Source: Glossina fuscipes (Eukaryota > Arthropoda > Insecta > Diptera > Glossinidae). From it: 64,000 nucleotides of DNA. Location: the NCBI RefSeq assembly GCF_014805625.2, contig NW_023998451.1, positions 231,844 to 295,843 of the forward strand. The letters are read 5' to 3'. Below are positions 15,121 through 28,290 of the stretch, one piece after another. The notes below the pieces were generated by a model. It was not told the origin of the DNA, did not search any database, and saw nothing but the letters and a program-made list of their open reading frames with translations. Positions within the stretch are counted from its first letter, which is position 1, and every line of letters starts with the position of its first letter. Made by a program: the position numbers and the translations under genes.

Positions 15121-18100
15121 GCATATAAACAGTTTTTTTTTTCTTTTTTTGTTATTATTATTATTATTATTATTTTATTTTCTATGCCTTGCCTGTGCTT
15201 CTCTGTTATCCGCACCGCTCTCTGTGATCCCATGTAGATATTTTTAGTAGTGCGACTGTACTTCGTGTAAGTGTACGAATAAACCAACTATAGTCGTTGG
15301 TTGTTGTTGTTGTTATCGTTGCTGCCATTGCTGTTACTGTGCTGCTTATAGACATCTTTTGTTTGCTCATTCGTTCGGTTCGTTCGTTTGGTCGGTCGGT
15401 CGTTTAATACATCGCTTCGTTCATTGTGCTCGTTTTATAATAACTGGCAGTACAACGTACGAAACGCATGTACATATAATACAACCCAGCACATTCCTTA
15501 CCGTCCGTATACAACACAGTACGACTTGCTTGCTTGCTGTTGTTATTCTGCTTTAATGCGAGTCAGCAACATTGGATGGATGGATGTGGAAATATATTCA
15601 ACTTTTATTTTTTCACATTTCATTTTTTTTTTTTTTTTTTTTTTTTAAAGTAATTTTTGTTTTGTTTGCTTGCCATGCCATGTTATAGTCCCAATACTAC
15701 TGCTATTACTACTGCATGGTAAAGCGGTTGTGCTCTGTCGATTGTTGGATGAACGGAGAGATGGATGGACGGGCGAGCGGGCGGTTCGTTGGTCGGTCGG
15801 TTTGGTTGGTTGGTTAGTCGATCCAACAACAATCAGCAAATTGTATATATAGTATAATATGGTGTGGCTTTTAGTATTATAAAAGAAAAAGACCGTATTT
15901 ACGTATTTTTAAGATGGAACAACAGCGGGAGCAAACGTGCGGAGAGAGTGAGCACACAGTCAAGTGAATGCCATCTATGATAGCTGACATGGCGGCAGCA
16001 ATGGCGACTAACAACGTCGTTCGTCGGCACATTACACACAACGGACGAATATACCGTACGTACATATATATATATATATATGTATATATATATGTATATA
16101 TATGTGTGTGTGTACACATACCTATAAATGAGTATACGGGGCCATACGTTTGCGATGCGTTTATACACTGTAAAAATGTACCTCAGCCGTGGCTGTATGT
16201 AGCACAACGAAATCGTTTGGCATCGTTCGTGAAATTTCTCAGTGTATCATAAATATGAACAAACGTACACTTACTTGTTTCTTTACTTTTTTTTTCTTTT
16301 TTTTTTTTTCGTCTTCTTATTTAGTTTACAGCCTAAGTTTTCACTCGATGGCTGGCTTTGGTTGCTTGTGTTTTTTCCTCGTGCTGTTGCTGCTGGTGCT
16401 AATGTTGTTTTTCGATTTAATACTTTGGGAACGAGAAAAATACGTAAAAATGTGAAAATGTTTTCTTTTTCACATTTCATAGTCGATTTTTATTAAAGAC
16501 TGAAACGTATCTGCACGGGTACGTACTTACGTACGTACGTATATCTTGTGACTCTTTTTAAGAGCTTTGTTGACTGCTTGACTTGACTAACTGACTGAGC
16601 ATTGTTTTTGGCTTTGTTGTGATGGTCTTTTCGTTTACGGCTATAGATTTTTGGAATAGTTGTTGTAGTTGAATACTCAGTTAAAGTAGAAAACGCAGTT
16701 TTTTTATTTTTATTGTCGTTAAGTTCGGCTAGAATTTATTGACATCAAGGCGAATGGTTGTTGCAGCTTTTTAACCTCCTAAATTCGGCTAGCATCTGTC
16801 TTCGCATTAAGCCTGATGCTCATTGTTGGTCTCAAACTGAACAGATGTACTAGATTAGCAAGAGTAATGTACGTCTTTTTCGAGGCCTGTACTTTCTTTT
16901 AGTTCTTCTCCTTTGCGTGCCTTTTTGACTATCGCAAGAAACTGAATTCATGCCTTCTTGAGGGCGCAGAAATTTTGTTCGCATTATTACGAAATAATTT
17001 CAAGCTGGCTTTATTTGCAGCACCTTTTCAAGACTCGTTTAAATAAGAGACGATACCTTGTAAGTTAAAGTTTTCAGATGTTTCGAAGTCAGTTTCGAGG
17101 TTATTGTCCCACTGCTCAACTTTAGTCAAAATAAAGTGAAATTATAATTTGCTAATGCCCCTTCGTTAATCTTCACGTATGTATATAGCGTGAGATTTAA
17201 CGGACGATTTTTGAGTGACCCCCTCAAGTCTCTAATAAGTCTTAATCAAGCCTGAATAGATGAAATTTGCTAGAATTCCTTATGCTTCAAAAATATGTGC
17301 CAGCTTCCTCCAACGCATTGTAGTGACAATCATTTTGTTGAAACGCTTACGTGTCGCTTAAGTGAAAATCGTACTGACTTTTCACGCTTCTTATGGTTTG
17401 TAGTGAAGTCTTAAAACCTGCTAGAATTTTGAAGATTTCATTTCATTACCTCAGACTTTGTTGGCAGAAACTTTCCAAAACGTGTGCTTGCCTTTTTGCA
17501 TAACTCAATAATAAGTTTTTACGCTATAAAGCCTAGTTCCGTAATAAAGTTGGGGTCTTCCTTAGCATACATTAACTAGATCAGATTCGTTGATTACATA
17601 TTGATCTGATGCGCCAAACCAAGTCATATTAATATAACTCAAATATTTAATAAATCTCCCATTAGTTTAAGGGAAGGAATGCGTTGCAATCACTTCTATG
17701 ACAAATGTAACATATCCGCCCGCTATCGCATTTAGAATCTTTGACATAACTTTCTAACATCTCGTGCAATTGTGAAAAACAATTTGTCAACAGCTCAACG
17801 AAGTTGAATATTTAAATAAATATCTTTAAATCAGTAAACGAATAAAGCGATTGTCCGTCAACAGGATGTAGAACAATCAGGTACAAATGTCATTCTTTTA
17901 CGTAGCTGCGACCATTAAAGCAGACAAAGCAAATTGCGAGTACCTGTGACTGGCTATAGGTTGTTGTTCGAATTTATCAAAAATATATTGTGCCCAAGGA
18001 AACGACGACAAGACTAGCATAGATGTGCATTTAACTCTCTTCAATTCTTTGACAAACTTTATTGTAAGATATGCATGTTACTGTTGTTCTCTGATATTGT

Positions 18101-21100
18101 ATGCATTTCTAGTTTTGCAGCGCAACAATGTTTTCTCTCCCAAGCAGATAAACAATCAAAAGATCAATTGTTTAGCGTGAAATTTATGATACGCTAAAAA
18201 TTACAGACTCTCACGCAAAAGCGTTGTTGAGATATCACAACAACTGCATACATCGCAATAGCAATATCACCAACATCACACACTCAGTACTACTCGTATT
18301 TAGACCATCGATGTTGATGATGGAAGAAAAATAACGAAATCATTGATCTAAAATGAACAGCAATACAAAAAAAAAAAAAAAAAACTCATTGCGTTAAATA
18401 CATTTTTCTTTACCTACGTTAAGCATTGAACGATGGCAATGCGATGAGTAGGCTCTTAAGCCTAACCTAACCTGTATATCGAATGTGTACATGAATATAT
18501 GTAAGAAGAGAGCTCTGCAAAACTAAAAAGATATTACCGTCAGTCACATCGCTTGATTATGTTGGTAGAGAAGCAATATATGCACGCACTCAGGCACAAA
18601 CAATGTACTTAAAGTGATGGTACTGACGATATGTTCACATTTGCATTCACATTGAACGAAATCTGGTTTTCTCGGGACACAAATGACTTCGTCGCTTTAA
18701 TGTAGCTCTAACGTTTGCAAAACCGGCTCGTTACTCGACTCGATCGAAATAACAGAGACGAGCGCGCACAACACAGCCGAGCATGTACAGATGCAAAAAA
18801 ATGACTACTTTTCAGATCCATTAAAAAAAAGCGAAGAAAAATAAAAAAAAACTGTACAACAGCAGACGCAACAAAGTAATTTCCAGATCTTCGCAATTGC
18901 ATTGAAATGGTCTGTTGTTCGCAGTTGTTGCAGCTATACAGTGAAGGCTTTTTAACTAAACAATCACATACGATGTTATATGTTTTGAAAAACAAAAAAA
19001 AAAAAAACAAAAAAAAAAGCCAGGCAATCAACTTTGGCTTTAATAGTTTAATGTTTCCACTTTATAGAGTTGTTGCTGTTGCTGTTGCGCTGTTGCTATC
19101 GCCCCTTCGCTATTGCCGTTGCATTTGTTTGTTTATAAAAGAGCGAGAGCTGGTTTCTCCAACGTATTATGCATTTTAAACGGTTCGATGTTCAGTTGCT
19201 AAAGTTTCCAAAAACCTGGTCTGTCTTAAATGCATATTGCGGGCCGTAAAATATGCTCTAGTTTTTCTTCTCCGAAAATCTCGCCTTCATACCCTGTCCC
19301 CTGCCTATTGGTCGCAGGGAGAAGTTTGAAAAGTGTCGGTAGTTTTCCCCGGTTTTGAATGAACCTCTCACCGGCTAAAAGAGAAAAATTCATTGAGAAA
19401 CAAAAGAGGCTGACACTTGCAAATCGACATGTAAGTCGTAACGAATTTGTTTCAACGGCTGCAAACGAAAATATCATCAAAAATATTGTGGAAATCCCCG
19501 TACAAGTCCTATGAAATTAGCTTAAGAGAAGAACGCATCTCCTAGGTCTGGTCATAAAACGTATCGCCGCGGGATTGGTGTCAAAAAAAGATGAACAACT
19601 GACGGGCAGCATCACATGACTTTATTATCTTCCATCGCTGTAAGTCTGCGCTCCTCAACGATGTTGAAGAAAGTTATGTCTCCTCGATCAGCCACCGAAA
19701 ATTCGTGAAGGGTCCGCGCGTGTGTGTTTTCACACTTAAAATGCAAATAGGAAGCCTCCCTCTGGTGACGGAAGATTGTATGTCTCTTTGACAAGTCCGG
19801 ATACTTTATACACAGAATATATAAATTTCTTTGATAATACTTACGGCAAACTTATAGGCCCGACAAAGATTGCCGACAGGCCATAACTGCTTTACACGGT
19901 ACACAAGCTGCTTCACCGGCTGGTTGTTTAAGTTATAATACTTTGAAAATTTGACTTTTAAACGCAAAATCTTGTTGTCTTCTTGCTTTGGCTTAGTTGA
20001 CTAAATACGTTCGATAGCTTACATAAACCAACAGCTATCAACCATTTGCATAGCGTTACCAATAAAGGCTTGATGTTATTAAGCCAGAGGTGCATCGATA
20101 TGCAAGAAGCATAAAGTCTGGGGGACAAACTTTTAACTTTTTTATTGAGGTTTCCATGGTTTATGATGGAACGGATATCTTGCATGGTCGTTTAGTTCGC
20201 TGCTAGTTATAATTTTGCAAATTTTTCGTTAATGATGGAATTTTTTTTTTATTTCTTACGTTCTTCTTCGCTAACCTAACCAAACAAATTCTAAATAACT
20301 TTGGTAGAAGAATTATGGAGAAAGAAATGCTAAGAAGATTCTAAAAGCTATGAAAATAAGTTAAATAAGTTTAAATTTGCCTCGAAAGTGATGTGCTAAC
20401 GCAGTATATTTGCTAACTTATAGGCCGGCCTTATTTAAGTAATGTGTGGACAGGTTTCGTTTTCTTTTCAAAGGCAATTAAAAGCAAAAAAAAACAAAAG
20501 TCAGAAAAAAAAAACGCTAAAACTGTTGCATTTGCATTGAGTTTGTTGTTAGCGAGGGCTTACGAGAGTGAGTATATAAATTAACGAAACGACCTTCAGC
20601 CGTTTGTTGTCCCAAAATGTTGCCGCTTTTTCGTTGCTATTGTTGTTGTTGTTTTTTTTTTTTTTTGTCTTCTTTTTTCAATTTCCCTTTTTGAAAAGAA
20701 AACTCCAAATGATGGTTGGTCGGTCGGCCAGTTAATGGTTTTTCACTCCCACGTTGTCTAGCAGCGTATTTGAGTGCACAATTTATAGGCTTTACATACT
20801 TCTTGTGCTGCTCAATGCAAGAATCCATTTAAAATCTACCCTTGAAAACGTCATTCATTCATTGAATTGAATGATGAGTTTGGAGAGCTAATACTAACGC
20901 GCCATGTAGTGCACGTGTTTACATATTTTACTTACGTCTTTCTCTTTCTCTGCTCTTTCTCTAAATACCCCCCTTCGCCAACCCTATGTTGTGACTATAC
21001 TACTTCTGTTTCCGTTTAGGATGCAAGAATAACTTTCGTTTAAGAAGATGGGCTGACTATACGCACACATTCGACTTACAGCAAATATTGTACATGCGTC

Positions 21101-22762
21101 ACAAAATTTGTGAAGTGTTTAATCTGACTCGCTCGTTTAGGTAACATTTACGGTTATGCGTTACATAAACTGACAAGACTTTGACTTGTGGAAGTTTCGG
21201 ACATTTTTCAAACATAAAGTTTTGTTTTCGGAAAACTCGTCAAGTGAGGTGGTGAAGCCGCCAACACCTAACACAGGATTTAATATTCAGTCTTTAAAAG
21301 TTTTTACGAGGGCTGCATGATAATTGCCCGCGAGGAGGATCATTAACGTAGAATCCGTGACTGTTGGCGAACAAAATTGTTCGAGCGACCTGTTTAAAGA
21401 AGCGTGTGCTATGCGTCAAAACGTTTGCGCTTTCGTTATAACTGGGATTGTTAATTCTACATATATATATATATATATATACATATATATAAAGATTATT
21501 TCTCTTTTTTAACGGTTTAAAAAATAAGTTTCTCCCTTTTTTTCTTCAAATTGTGTACTTCGAACAGTGTCCTCGTAAGATATCGATAGAAATTTTCTTA
21601 CTTTTGCAGACATTGTAACCGTATCTTTTAAGCAAGGCAAAGGCAGCCCGTTCATGGAATAAATTATTCAATGAATACAATCATCCAACCCCTAGTAATA
21701 CAGTAAACATATGTGCACATTTTTCGTTCGCTTTACTTTTCAGACAACTACAACAACAAGAAAAACGAAACAATACTAAAGATGATACTAACATTGGCCT
21801 GCCAACCGTCTACAGTGTTTGATATTTTCTGTGTTTGTTACAATCAACTCTCTGTACATTTTATACCTTTGCACGACCGACAAATACTTAGTCCCAAAAT
21901 GGTTATAAAACACAAACTATGTATGTACGAATGGCTGAACGACTGTTTACCGGCACGGTGTTTTCAAAGTATTTTTCTAAAAATACGTAAAACACAAAAT
22001 ACATCACGCGCATATATATGTAAATGCATGTATCGTGTGTATGTATGTATATATGTCTGCTCTATTGTGCTGTGCCTTTCATATAGGCAGAGTGGTGAAA
22101 ATGTAGTCTTTCTTTTTTCATTTCTTCTTTTTTTTTTTTTGTTTTTTGATTTTTTTTGTTTCCTCTGCTTGACATGAACGGAAAACGTAAATGCGACGAC
22201 CGAGGATTAAGCAGTTGTTATCCTATTGTAGTCGTTATAAGGGATGAAGAAACACAAAAAACAAAAAATTCATAAACATCGCCACCACCATCATATAAAA
22301 CCGAAAAGAACGTTAAGGCACGTCAGCAAATAACACATGCCGTTCGAAGACAAGCATTGAGTAGTAACTAAAAATGAAATCGATTCAAACGAAACTCACC
22401 CTGAAACAATTCAAAATATCGAATACTATTTACCCTTAAACACGAAAGGTTGATATTCATGCAACTTTGCAAGCAAGGACATATGGCAACTCATAATGGC
22501 TTAATGGAAATGTTTGCTTTATTTTTTCTCTTTTTTTTTTATTTTCCCATTATTTTCCCAGTTCTTCTCGCATTCTCAAAATGTTCGACCTTTTCTTTTC
22601 GTGATTATGAATGTATATAGGTTTTTTCAGTTGTTAGGCACTTGGGTTTAAGTATTAGCTAAAAATGTTGAAATTTAAAAATTTGATTTTTTTTTTTTTT
22701 CTATATATTTCATTTGATGTATTGATCAAAATCATTTTTTTTTTTTTTCATTTTCATTGTAG

Positions 22763-23735
22763 ATAAATTCTGCAATGGGTCTTCAAGCAACAGCCGCTAC
22801 TAAGCGGAAGCACGAACTCACCTTCGACACTAAGGATACTAATACCTATACAGCAAATTGTCCGCCACCTTTAAAGGCTAGCAAATGGTCTTTAAATAAT
22901 AATAATTACATCGATGCCGTCGAAGAGCAATGCACAAGCAATAAAATTGCCATTAATGGCATTAAACATTGTAGGACGATCGCCGATGATGATATTAAAA
23001 TAAACGGTATCAACTCCAACAACAATAATAATAATAATAATAATGAAAGTAAAAACTGTGACAGTACTTGTGGCACAATGGCCCATAGTATTATGAATGG
23101 CAAAGATATTATTAACAAGTCTTCAACGCCAGTGTTAAACGCAATTGTAGCCACTATACCGGCCGCAGCAGAGGTTGATGCTACTACACCTTTGCCACCT
23201 ACTTCTATTACGCCACTGCCCGAGGACAGCATAGCGAAATTGGAAGTCGTCGCTGCAGTACCTTGCGAGCCGTGGGTCTCAGCACCGGAGCCTGTGGACT
23301 GTATATCGAAACTACAAGCAGTAGCGGTACCTACGGATCCCTGGGGTAGCATTTCTACACGATCGACGTTAGCTACGACTTTGCTTAGCACCGACGAACT
23401 CGATGACGACGATGATGACTTTGAAGACGATTATGAAGAAGAGGAGAGTATTATACCTACCTATTGCCCGTTAAGATATCATCCTTTTCCTACTTCGTCT
23501 CCGTCTGCAAACGCACATCAACCTCAACGTATTGCCAGTTTTCCACAAGCACAAAGCTACGCTTCACGGCCTAACTATTATTCAGAACCATTTCCCCAAC
23601 AAAATTGTTCAAGAACTGGTAGCCCTCAACACATAAGAGTGGGAAATAGCTTTACATGGCAAAACGGCAACAATGGAAATTTTTATGGCGCTCATGAATC
23701 TTTCTCAGCGCAGCAGCAACAACAGCAGCAGCAGC

Positions 23736-23766
<31 letters not shown>

Positions 23767-25357
23767 GCCCCAACAACAGCAAACTATACGTTGCGCAGAA
23801 AATGGCAAATCCTATTTAGAGCTAGGATGTAGCAGTCCTGCTCCTCCGCCAAGTAGTGCGCCAGTAGTAGCGCAGCCTTCAAGTTTTACAAACATGCATG
23901 TCACTGAGACAAGACATCCGATCAAACGTTGCTGTGACGGACGCGGTAGCTGGTGCAACACAAATAAGCCCTGTTACAAGGATATACGTTTGAAAATACG
24001 TAATCTCTCAATGTTTAAACTGTCACGGTTTCGTCAAGTATCCGAACAGTCGTTGTACCGTTCCGTACTTATTTGCAATACCCTGAAACGTATAGATCGT
24101 GAAATTGAAACAGAAGCGAAAGAATTGCATCAAGCTGCAGCGAATGTAGCCCAACAGCAGCAACAGCAACACCAACATCAACATTCACACTATCACCATC
24201 ATTTACATTCGCATATGCAACATCAGGCACCGCCGCCACCTCATCTTTCACATGGAAGCCACCATCAACCAAGTCCACCTCAGTTACATACCCAGCAGCA
24301 GCAGCCGATGTTGCATCCGCAACATCAAGATTATATACCGGTACTTAATTGCGGTCGACTCACCGGTGCCATTGATTATCATATTCAACATCAAGCCCAA
24401 CAATCGCATCAGCTACAACAAAACTTTCCTCATCCGTATCAACAGAGTCAACCTGAGCGTATGGATACTCCGCCACCGGCTTATCAGAAACCCGCCCCCA
24501 ATACTCATTTTACGTTAGGCAACGGCAATAACGCATGCAATATAGTATCGGCGAATGCTACAATGCATCCCTACGATCACTATCCATTCCGGGAGTCTCA
24601 TTCGGGACGCGCTACTCCCTTTCCAACCTGCCAACCTGTGATATCAACACCACCTGCTGCAACGCCCGCAACCACTCAAGTGCAATCATGCCAAACGGCT
24701 AACATCGCGCCAGCAACTACTACAACAACTTTAACCTCACTATCGGACAGCGATTCTGGCTATGCGGACGACGATTCCACGCGTTCGATTAACTGGAGCT
24801 CTGTATTAAGTCTCTCATCGCAATCGGCTTTGGATCCATTAAACAACAACGATTTATTCTCCATATTACCGCCAGCGAATCCGGCTACTGCAGTGCCCGT
24901 AACAATAACCTCAACAAGTTCCTCTGCGTTAAACGGTAATGATAACTGCAATCAAACAGCGTCGGTGGCCATTAGTGGTACATTCACTACAGTGCAATCA
25001 GCCAATAGCAGCACGTCAGCCTCCTCAGGCAGTACAAATAATAACTGTAATACAACGCCTCCTTCATCTTCCACGACAGCGACATTTACCACACTATCTA
25101 CCATCTCATCGGCTACGCATTCACTAACATCTTCCTACGTAAACAGTATGAGTGCACACCTGAATCCCGCCTCGACTTGGGAATATAGTTTTCTTGACAT
25201 GGAATTCGGTCTGGGTTCCGAGTTTACAGAACTGGTGCCAAGCTGTAAATTATCCTCCTCCGATGATTTATTTAAAAATAGCTTAACACCTGTAGCCGTT
25301 ACGTCACGCTATGAAAATGAACTTGAACAACCCGCACATATAATGGTCGGCAGTTAG
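22763..25357 (+). CDS. tara: Taranis, SERTA-domain transcriptional co-regulator (main coding exon)
   Basis: Nuclear SERTA/TRIP-Br family protein. In Drosophila, taranis links chromatin regulators of the trithorax group with cell-cycle control and also affects sleep. The 860-residue frame starts at the ATG at 22775; an acceptor (TTTTCATTGTAG) just before it leaves four extra in-frame codons, so an upstream exon may supply another start. Visible in order: a basic KRKHEL motif at residues 9-15, resembling the cyclin-A-binding N-terminus of the family; an Asn run near 82-91; an acidic stretch near 207-226; polyQ near 313-337; the SERTA domain near 405-452 (core MFKLSRFRQVSEQSLYRSVL from residue 413); His/Gln-rich sequence; an acidic SDSDSGYADDD segment near 657; and a C-terminal WEYSFLDMEFG motif near residue 802, corresponding to the conserved family C-terminus that contacts PHD/bromodomain proteins. 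The stop is TAG at 25355-25357. Identification is firm. Confidence 0.93.
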
Positions 25358-26440
25358 TATCAGTTGTAAATGTTTTTTACGTTCGATTTTTTTTTTTAAA
25401 CAAGCAGGTTCCTTCTCGTCCAGAAAAGTATTCTTTTACTTAAACGAAGCTTATTACGAAGCTTTGTATGCCAGTTTATATTTAAGTTAAAGACATTAAG
25501 AATTTTTATTTCATTTTTATTATAACGGTCGTCTTCTTCTTTTTTTTTTTACAAATTTTTGGTTTCTCTCAATAACGTAATAACGCTCAGGTTGTGAACA
25601 ATGTGTGTGTGTGTTTCTCTCGCATGCAAACAACAAATGGAAGGAAGGAAATATTAAGTGTTGACTACTTCTTGAGAATAGCTTTACAAGAAGTCAAAAC
25701 AAAAACAAAAAAAAACAAAAAACGAAAACGAATGTGAGGTGAACGGAAAGGTGTTCTCAAGATTTTTGAAAAATTCAGAAAATATATTAAACTGTATTTT
25801 TCAACTTCCATGGGTGCAATGTTATCCTTTTATTCATATATTTTTTGTTTTCGTCAAGCTTTTCATTTCATTAGAAAAAGAGCATTCAGAAATTAGCAAA
25901 TTTTTTCTACAACAACAATTAATGTAAATAAATATTTTTTTTTGTTTGTTTATTATTGAACTTTAAGAAATCTTTCAAAATATTGTTAGCTGCAATCTAA
26001 GATAAATTTAAGTGTAAGTAAAAATCATGGTTTTAAACTTCTTTTTTTTTTTTTTAAGTGACAATGCCTCACATAGCACTAATGTGTGGCGGACACAATC
26101 ATTTTTTGTTTCTTATGAAATTTATTGTAAATAATTGTCTAGCAAGTAATATTTTATTTTATTTAAAGATTCAATTATTGCTGTTAGAGAGCGATAACGG
26201 CAATTTTTAAAGAAAATCACAAAACAAAAGGACAAGACAAATTTATGAGAAAAGAAAAACAAAAAAAGAAATTTTCCAGAGAAAAATAAATAAGAAAAAG
26301 ATTTGTTTTCAAAAAATTATAAAAATAAGAATATCATTTTATCATAGACTGATTGAATTATTCAATAAAATATGGTAAGTAATCGCAGATTTCATAGAAC
26401 GCTGGTTAAACAATTTTTCATTTCAGTTGGTAAGACTTAC
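25358..26440 (+). other. tara 3' untranslated region and downstream flank
   Basis: AT-rich non-coding sequence follows the tara stop. AATAAA hexamers at 25927-25932 and 26364-26369 are candidate polyadenylation signals, so a 3' UTR of about 0.6 to 1 kb is plausible. No other gene is visible. Confidence 0.5.
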
Positions 26441-26940
26441 ATTTGAATACGCTTCTGCGGGTTGGTCTCTGTCCTATCGTTGTCTGGTAGACGCTATTGA
26501 GTAGGTTCAAAAACAATTCTTATGTTTTGCGTTAGGGACTTTGCCGTGGGGACCTCCAACTCCATTACCATCATATGAAAATAGATTACTGCTAATAGTT
26601 TCATCCTCGCTAAAAAAGCGTAGGTTCTTTTTAGTCGCCAGATTTTTAATCAAGCTAATTAATAGCTTAATTAATTCGCCAGCCCTATTAAATGAGATTA
26701 ACTTCAATATTCCGGTCCGTCTATCTGAGAATTTTCGCCACATAAAACATAATCACTCAGTGTGGGTCAAAACCAATTAAACCAATTAGGGTGACCTGTA
26801 AACATTTGGACGATGTGTATAATTTTATCTCCGTATCGGACTCAACACAAAAGAGACTCCATACATTTCGAATATGCCCGATGTCATAGCTTTAGCGACG
26901 TATTAAATGAATTAACTCATGCATCTAACTAATTAATAAA
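26441..26940 (+). mobile_element. Jockey-like non-LTR retrotransposon remnant (end of reverse transcriptase ORF)
   Basis: The reading frame from about 26441 gives TFEYASAGWS, then an in-frame TAG, then FLCFALGTLPWGPPTPLP and further sequence to about 26780. The pattern of tyrosine-alanine-serine followed by W, then LPW and P..Y..R, is the typical C-terminal region of LINE reverse transcriptases of the jockey group. The copy is dead: it has one internal stop and no upstream RT core here. The 3' boundary is not sharp. Confidence 0.65.
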
Positions 26941-27784
26941 GTAAGAATTACCAGGCTTTTTCGGACCTTCGTTTTATGACCTATAGGCTTCTTAGGGTGT
27001 AGCAACTGTATCTTCCGTTCACTTTCTCATTTTTGTCACTCTGCTTGTACAAAAATATATTTTTCTGTTGCACTAAATAATGTAATAAGTGATCGTAGTT
27101 TACTAGGCTATGGAGCAGCCTAAGTACGTTCACGGAGTAACTCTCTTATCGAATGTATATGCCTAGCTTAGCTGAAATTTAAAAATTGTAGCTGAATTGA
27201 AATGAAATAAATGAAACAACAGCTCGATTCTTATGACCGCTGCTTCGAAAATCAAGAAAATCGGGTGGAAGAGCGTTCTTATTCGGTAAACGTACTTCCC
27301 AACAATCACGGCTATTCACAATTATGCGAAAATCGCGCACACGATTGTGTCGGGATAATTCTTACCGACTGTCGTTACTAACATCACGTAGTAAACTTCA
27401 CAGATAGGTCTGCCTAGCAGTGAATATTATAGATAATATTGCAGCTCTGATACAATATGTTCAAAAAATAATCAAATTTTACAAATGTGCAAAAAGGCCA
27501 CGTCGTTTATTGATAAATTATATATTCTGATATCTATTCAACTTTTAACTGCTGAACAATTCATAGATATCGGCAAACGAATTGCCAAGTCGCGCCTTTA
27601 ACCAGCTCATCACTAAACCTCAATGCGATAATCTTTAATTATGATTCAAATTGGAAAAACTTTCGCAGAAGACAAAAATGCTTATAGTGCTGGCTACTTA
27701 TCTCGTACAAGGGTGTTCAATTGCTACTTCGAGACGGTCACAAGCCACTTCGGAAAGCAATGCAAAGCCGAATAAGTAAAAAAA

Positions 27785-28290
27785 AAAAACGGTCGTGACT
27801 GAATCTTTTATACCAAACACCACGATCCTAAAAAAAAGGAAAATAATTAAATTTTCATACTTTGTAATATTAGCCGGGCCAGTCCGATTTTCTCGATGTT
27901 CCGTTTATATGGTGCCTGTGTTCTACTCTGCGAATAATAAGCCAAAATAACGGAAAGAAAAAGTATTTTCAGTTTTTCCTTACATGAACATGTGGGCGTT
28001 GTAGGCATGCCCTTTAATCAGTTTGGATCATTTTGAAAATCTTTTGCAAGATTTTAGGCGACATCTTCACTTTTGCGAATGGGGGAATGTTTGCCACGGA
28101 TACTACATAGTTGCGACAGACGGACAGACGGACAAAGGAAAGGTCGAACATGCTTAGGCGCACTTCGAACTTCGAACTCGCCAAGAGATCATATACCTAA
28201 AGAGATTTTTGAAGCTTCTCTGCGTTATAAAGGTATTGAAAAAAAATTCTCTATTTTGATATGCTACAATATTAGGTAGGCATGGTTTGC
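27785..28290 (-). mobile_element. Dispersed repeat family A, reverse-oriented copy
   Basis: Read in reverse complement this stretch matches 49042-49470 and 58005-58340. Shared blocks include the segment around GGGGGAATGTTTGCCAC, the CATGTGGGCGTTGT block and the AATATTAGGTAGGCATGG end. No coding capacity is seen. It is probably a non-autonomous element; the class is not established. Confidence 0.6.

Larger units (their letters stand above)
7942..22762 (+). other. Putative long first intron of tara, rich in simple repeats
   Basis: No protein gene is recognisable in this 14.8 kb. It holds many low-complexity tracts: poly-T blocks (8505-8524, 14140-14160, 15623-15646), CATA/CAAA runs (14703-14760), a GTC run (14508-14530), AT runs (15092-15120, 16062-16105, 21459-21492), an ATACG pentamer run (13317-13343) and degenerate GAAC/TTCG tetramer patches (12690-12725, 15370-15405, 15760-15815). 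A 14-base palindrome GCAGCAGCTGCTGC with a central CAGCTG E-box lies at 10606-10619. Alternative tara start exons may lie here but I could not identify one securely. Confidence 0.45.

Noticed and set aside
20573..20600. TATATAAA with a downstream TTCAGCC initiator-like site
   Set aside because: The spacing of about 25 bases is short, and no downstream promoter element or donor-bearing exon could be found.
22906..23391. 161-residue open frame antisense to tara
   Set aside because: It mirrors the simple codon content of tara (Asn and Asp codons read backwards give Leu/Ile/Ser runs). It has no own start context or domain.
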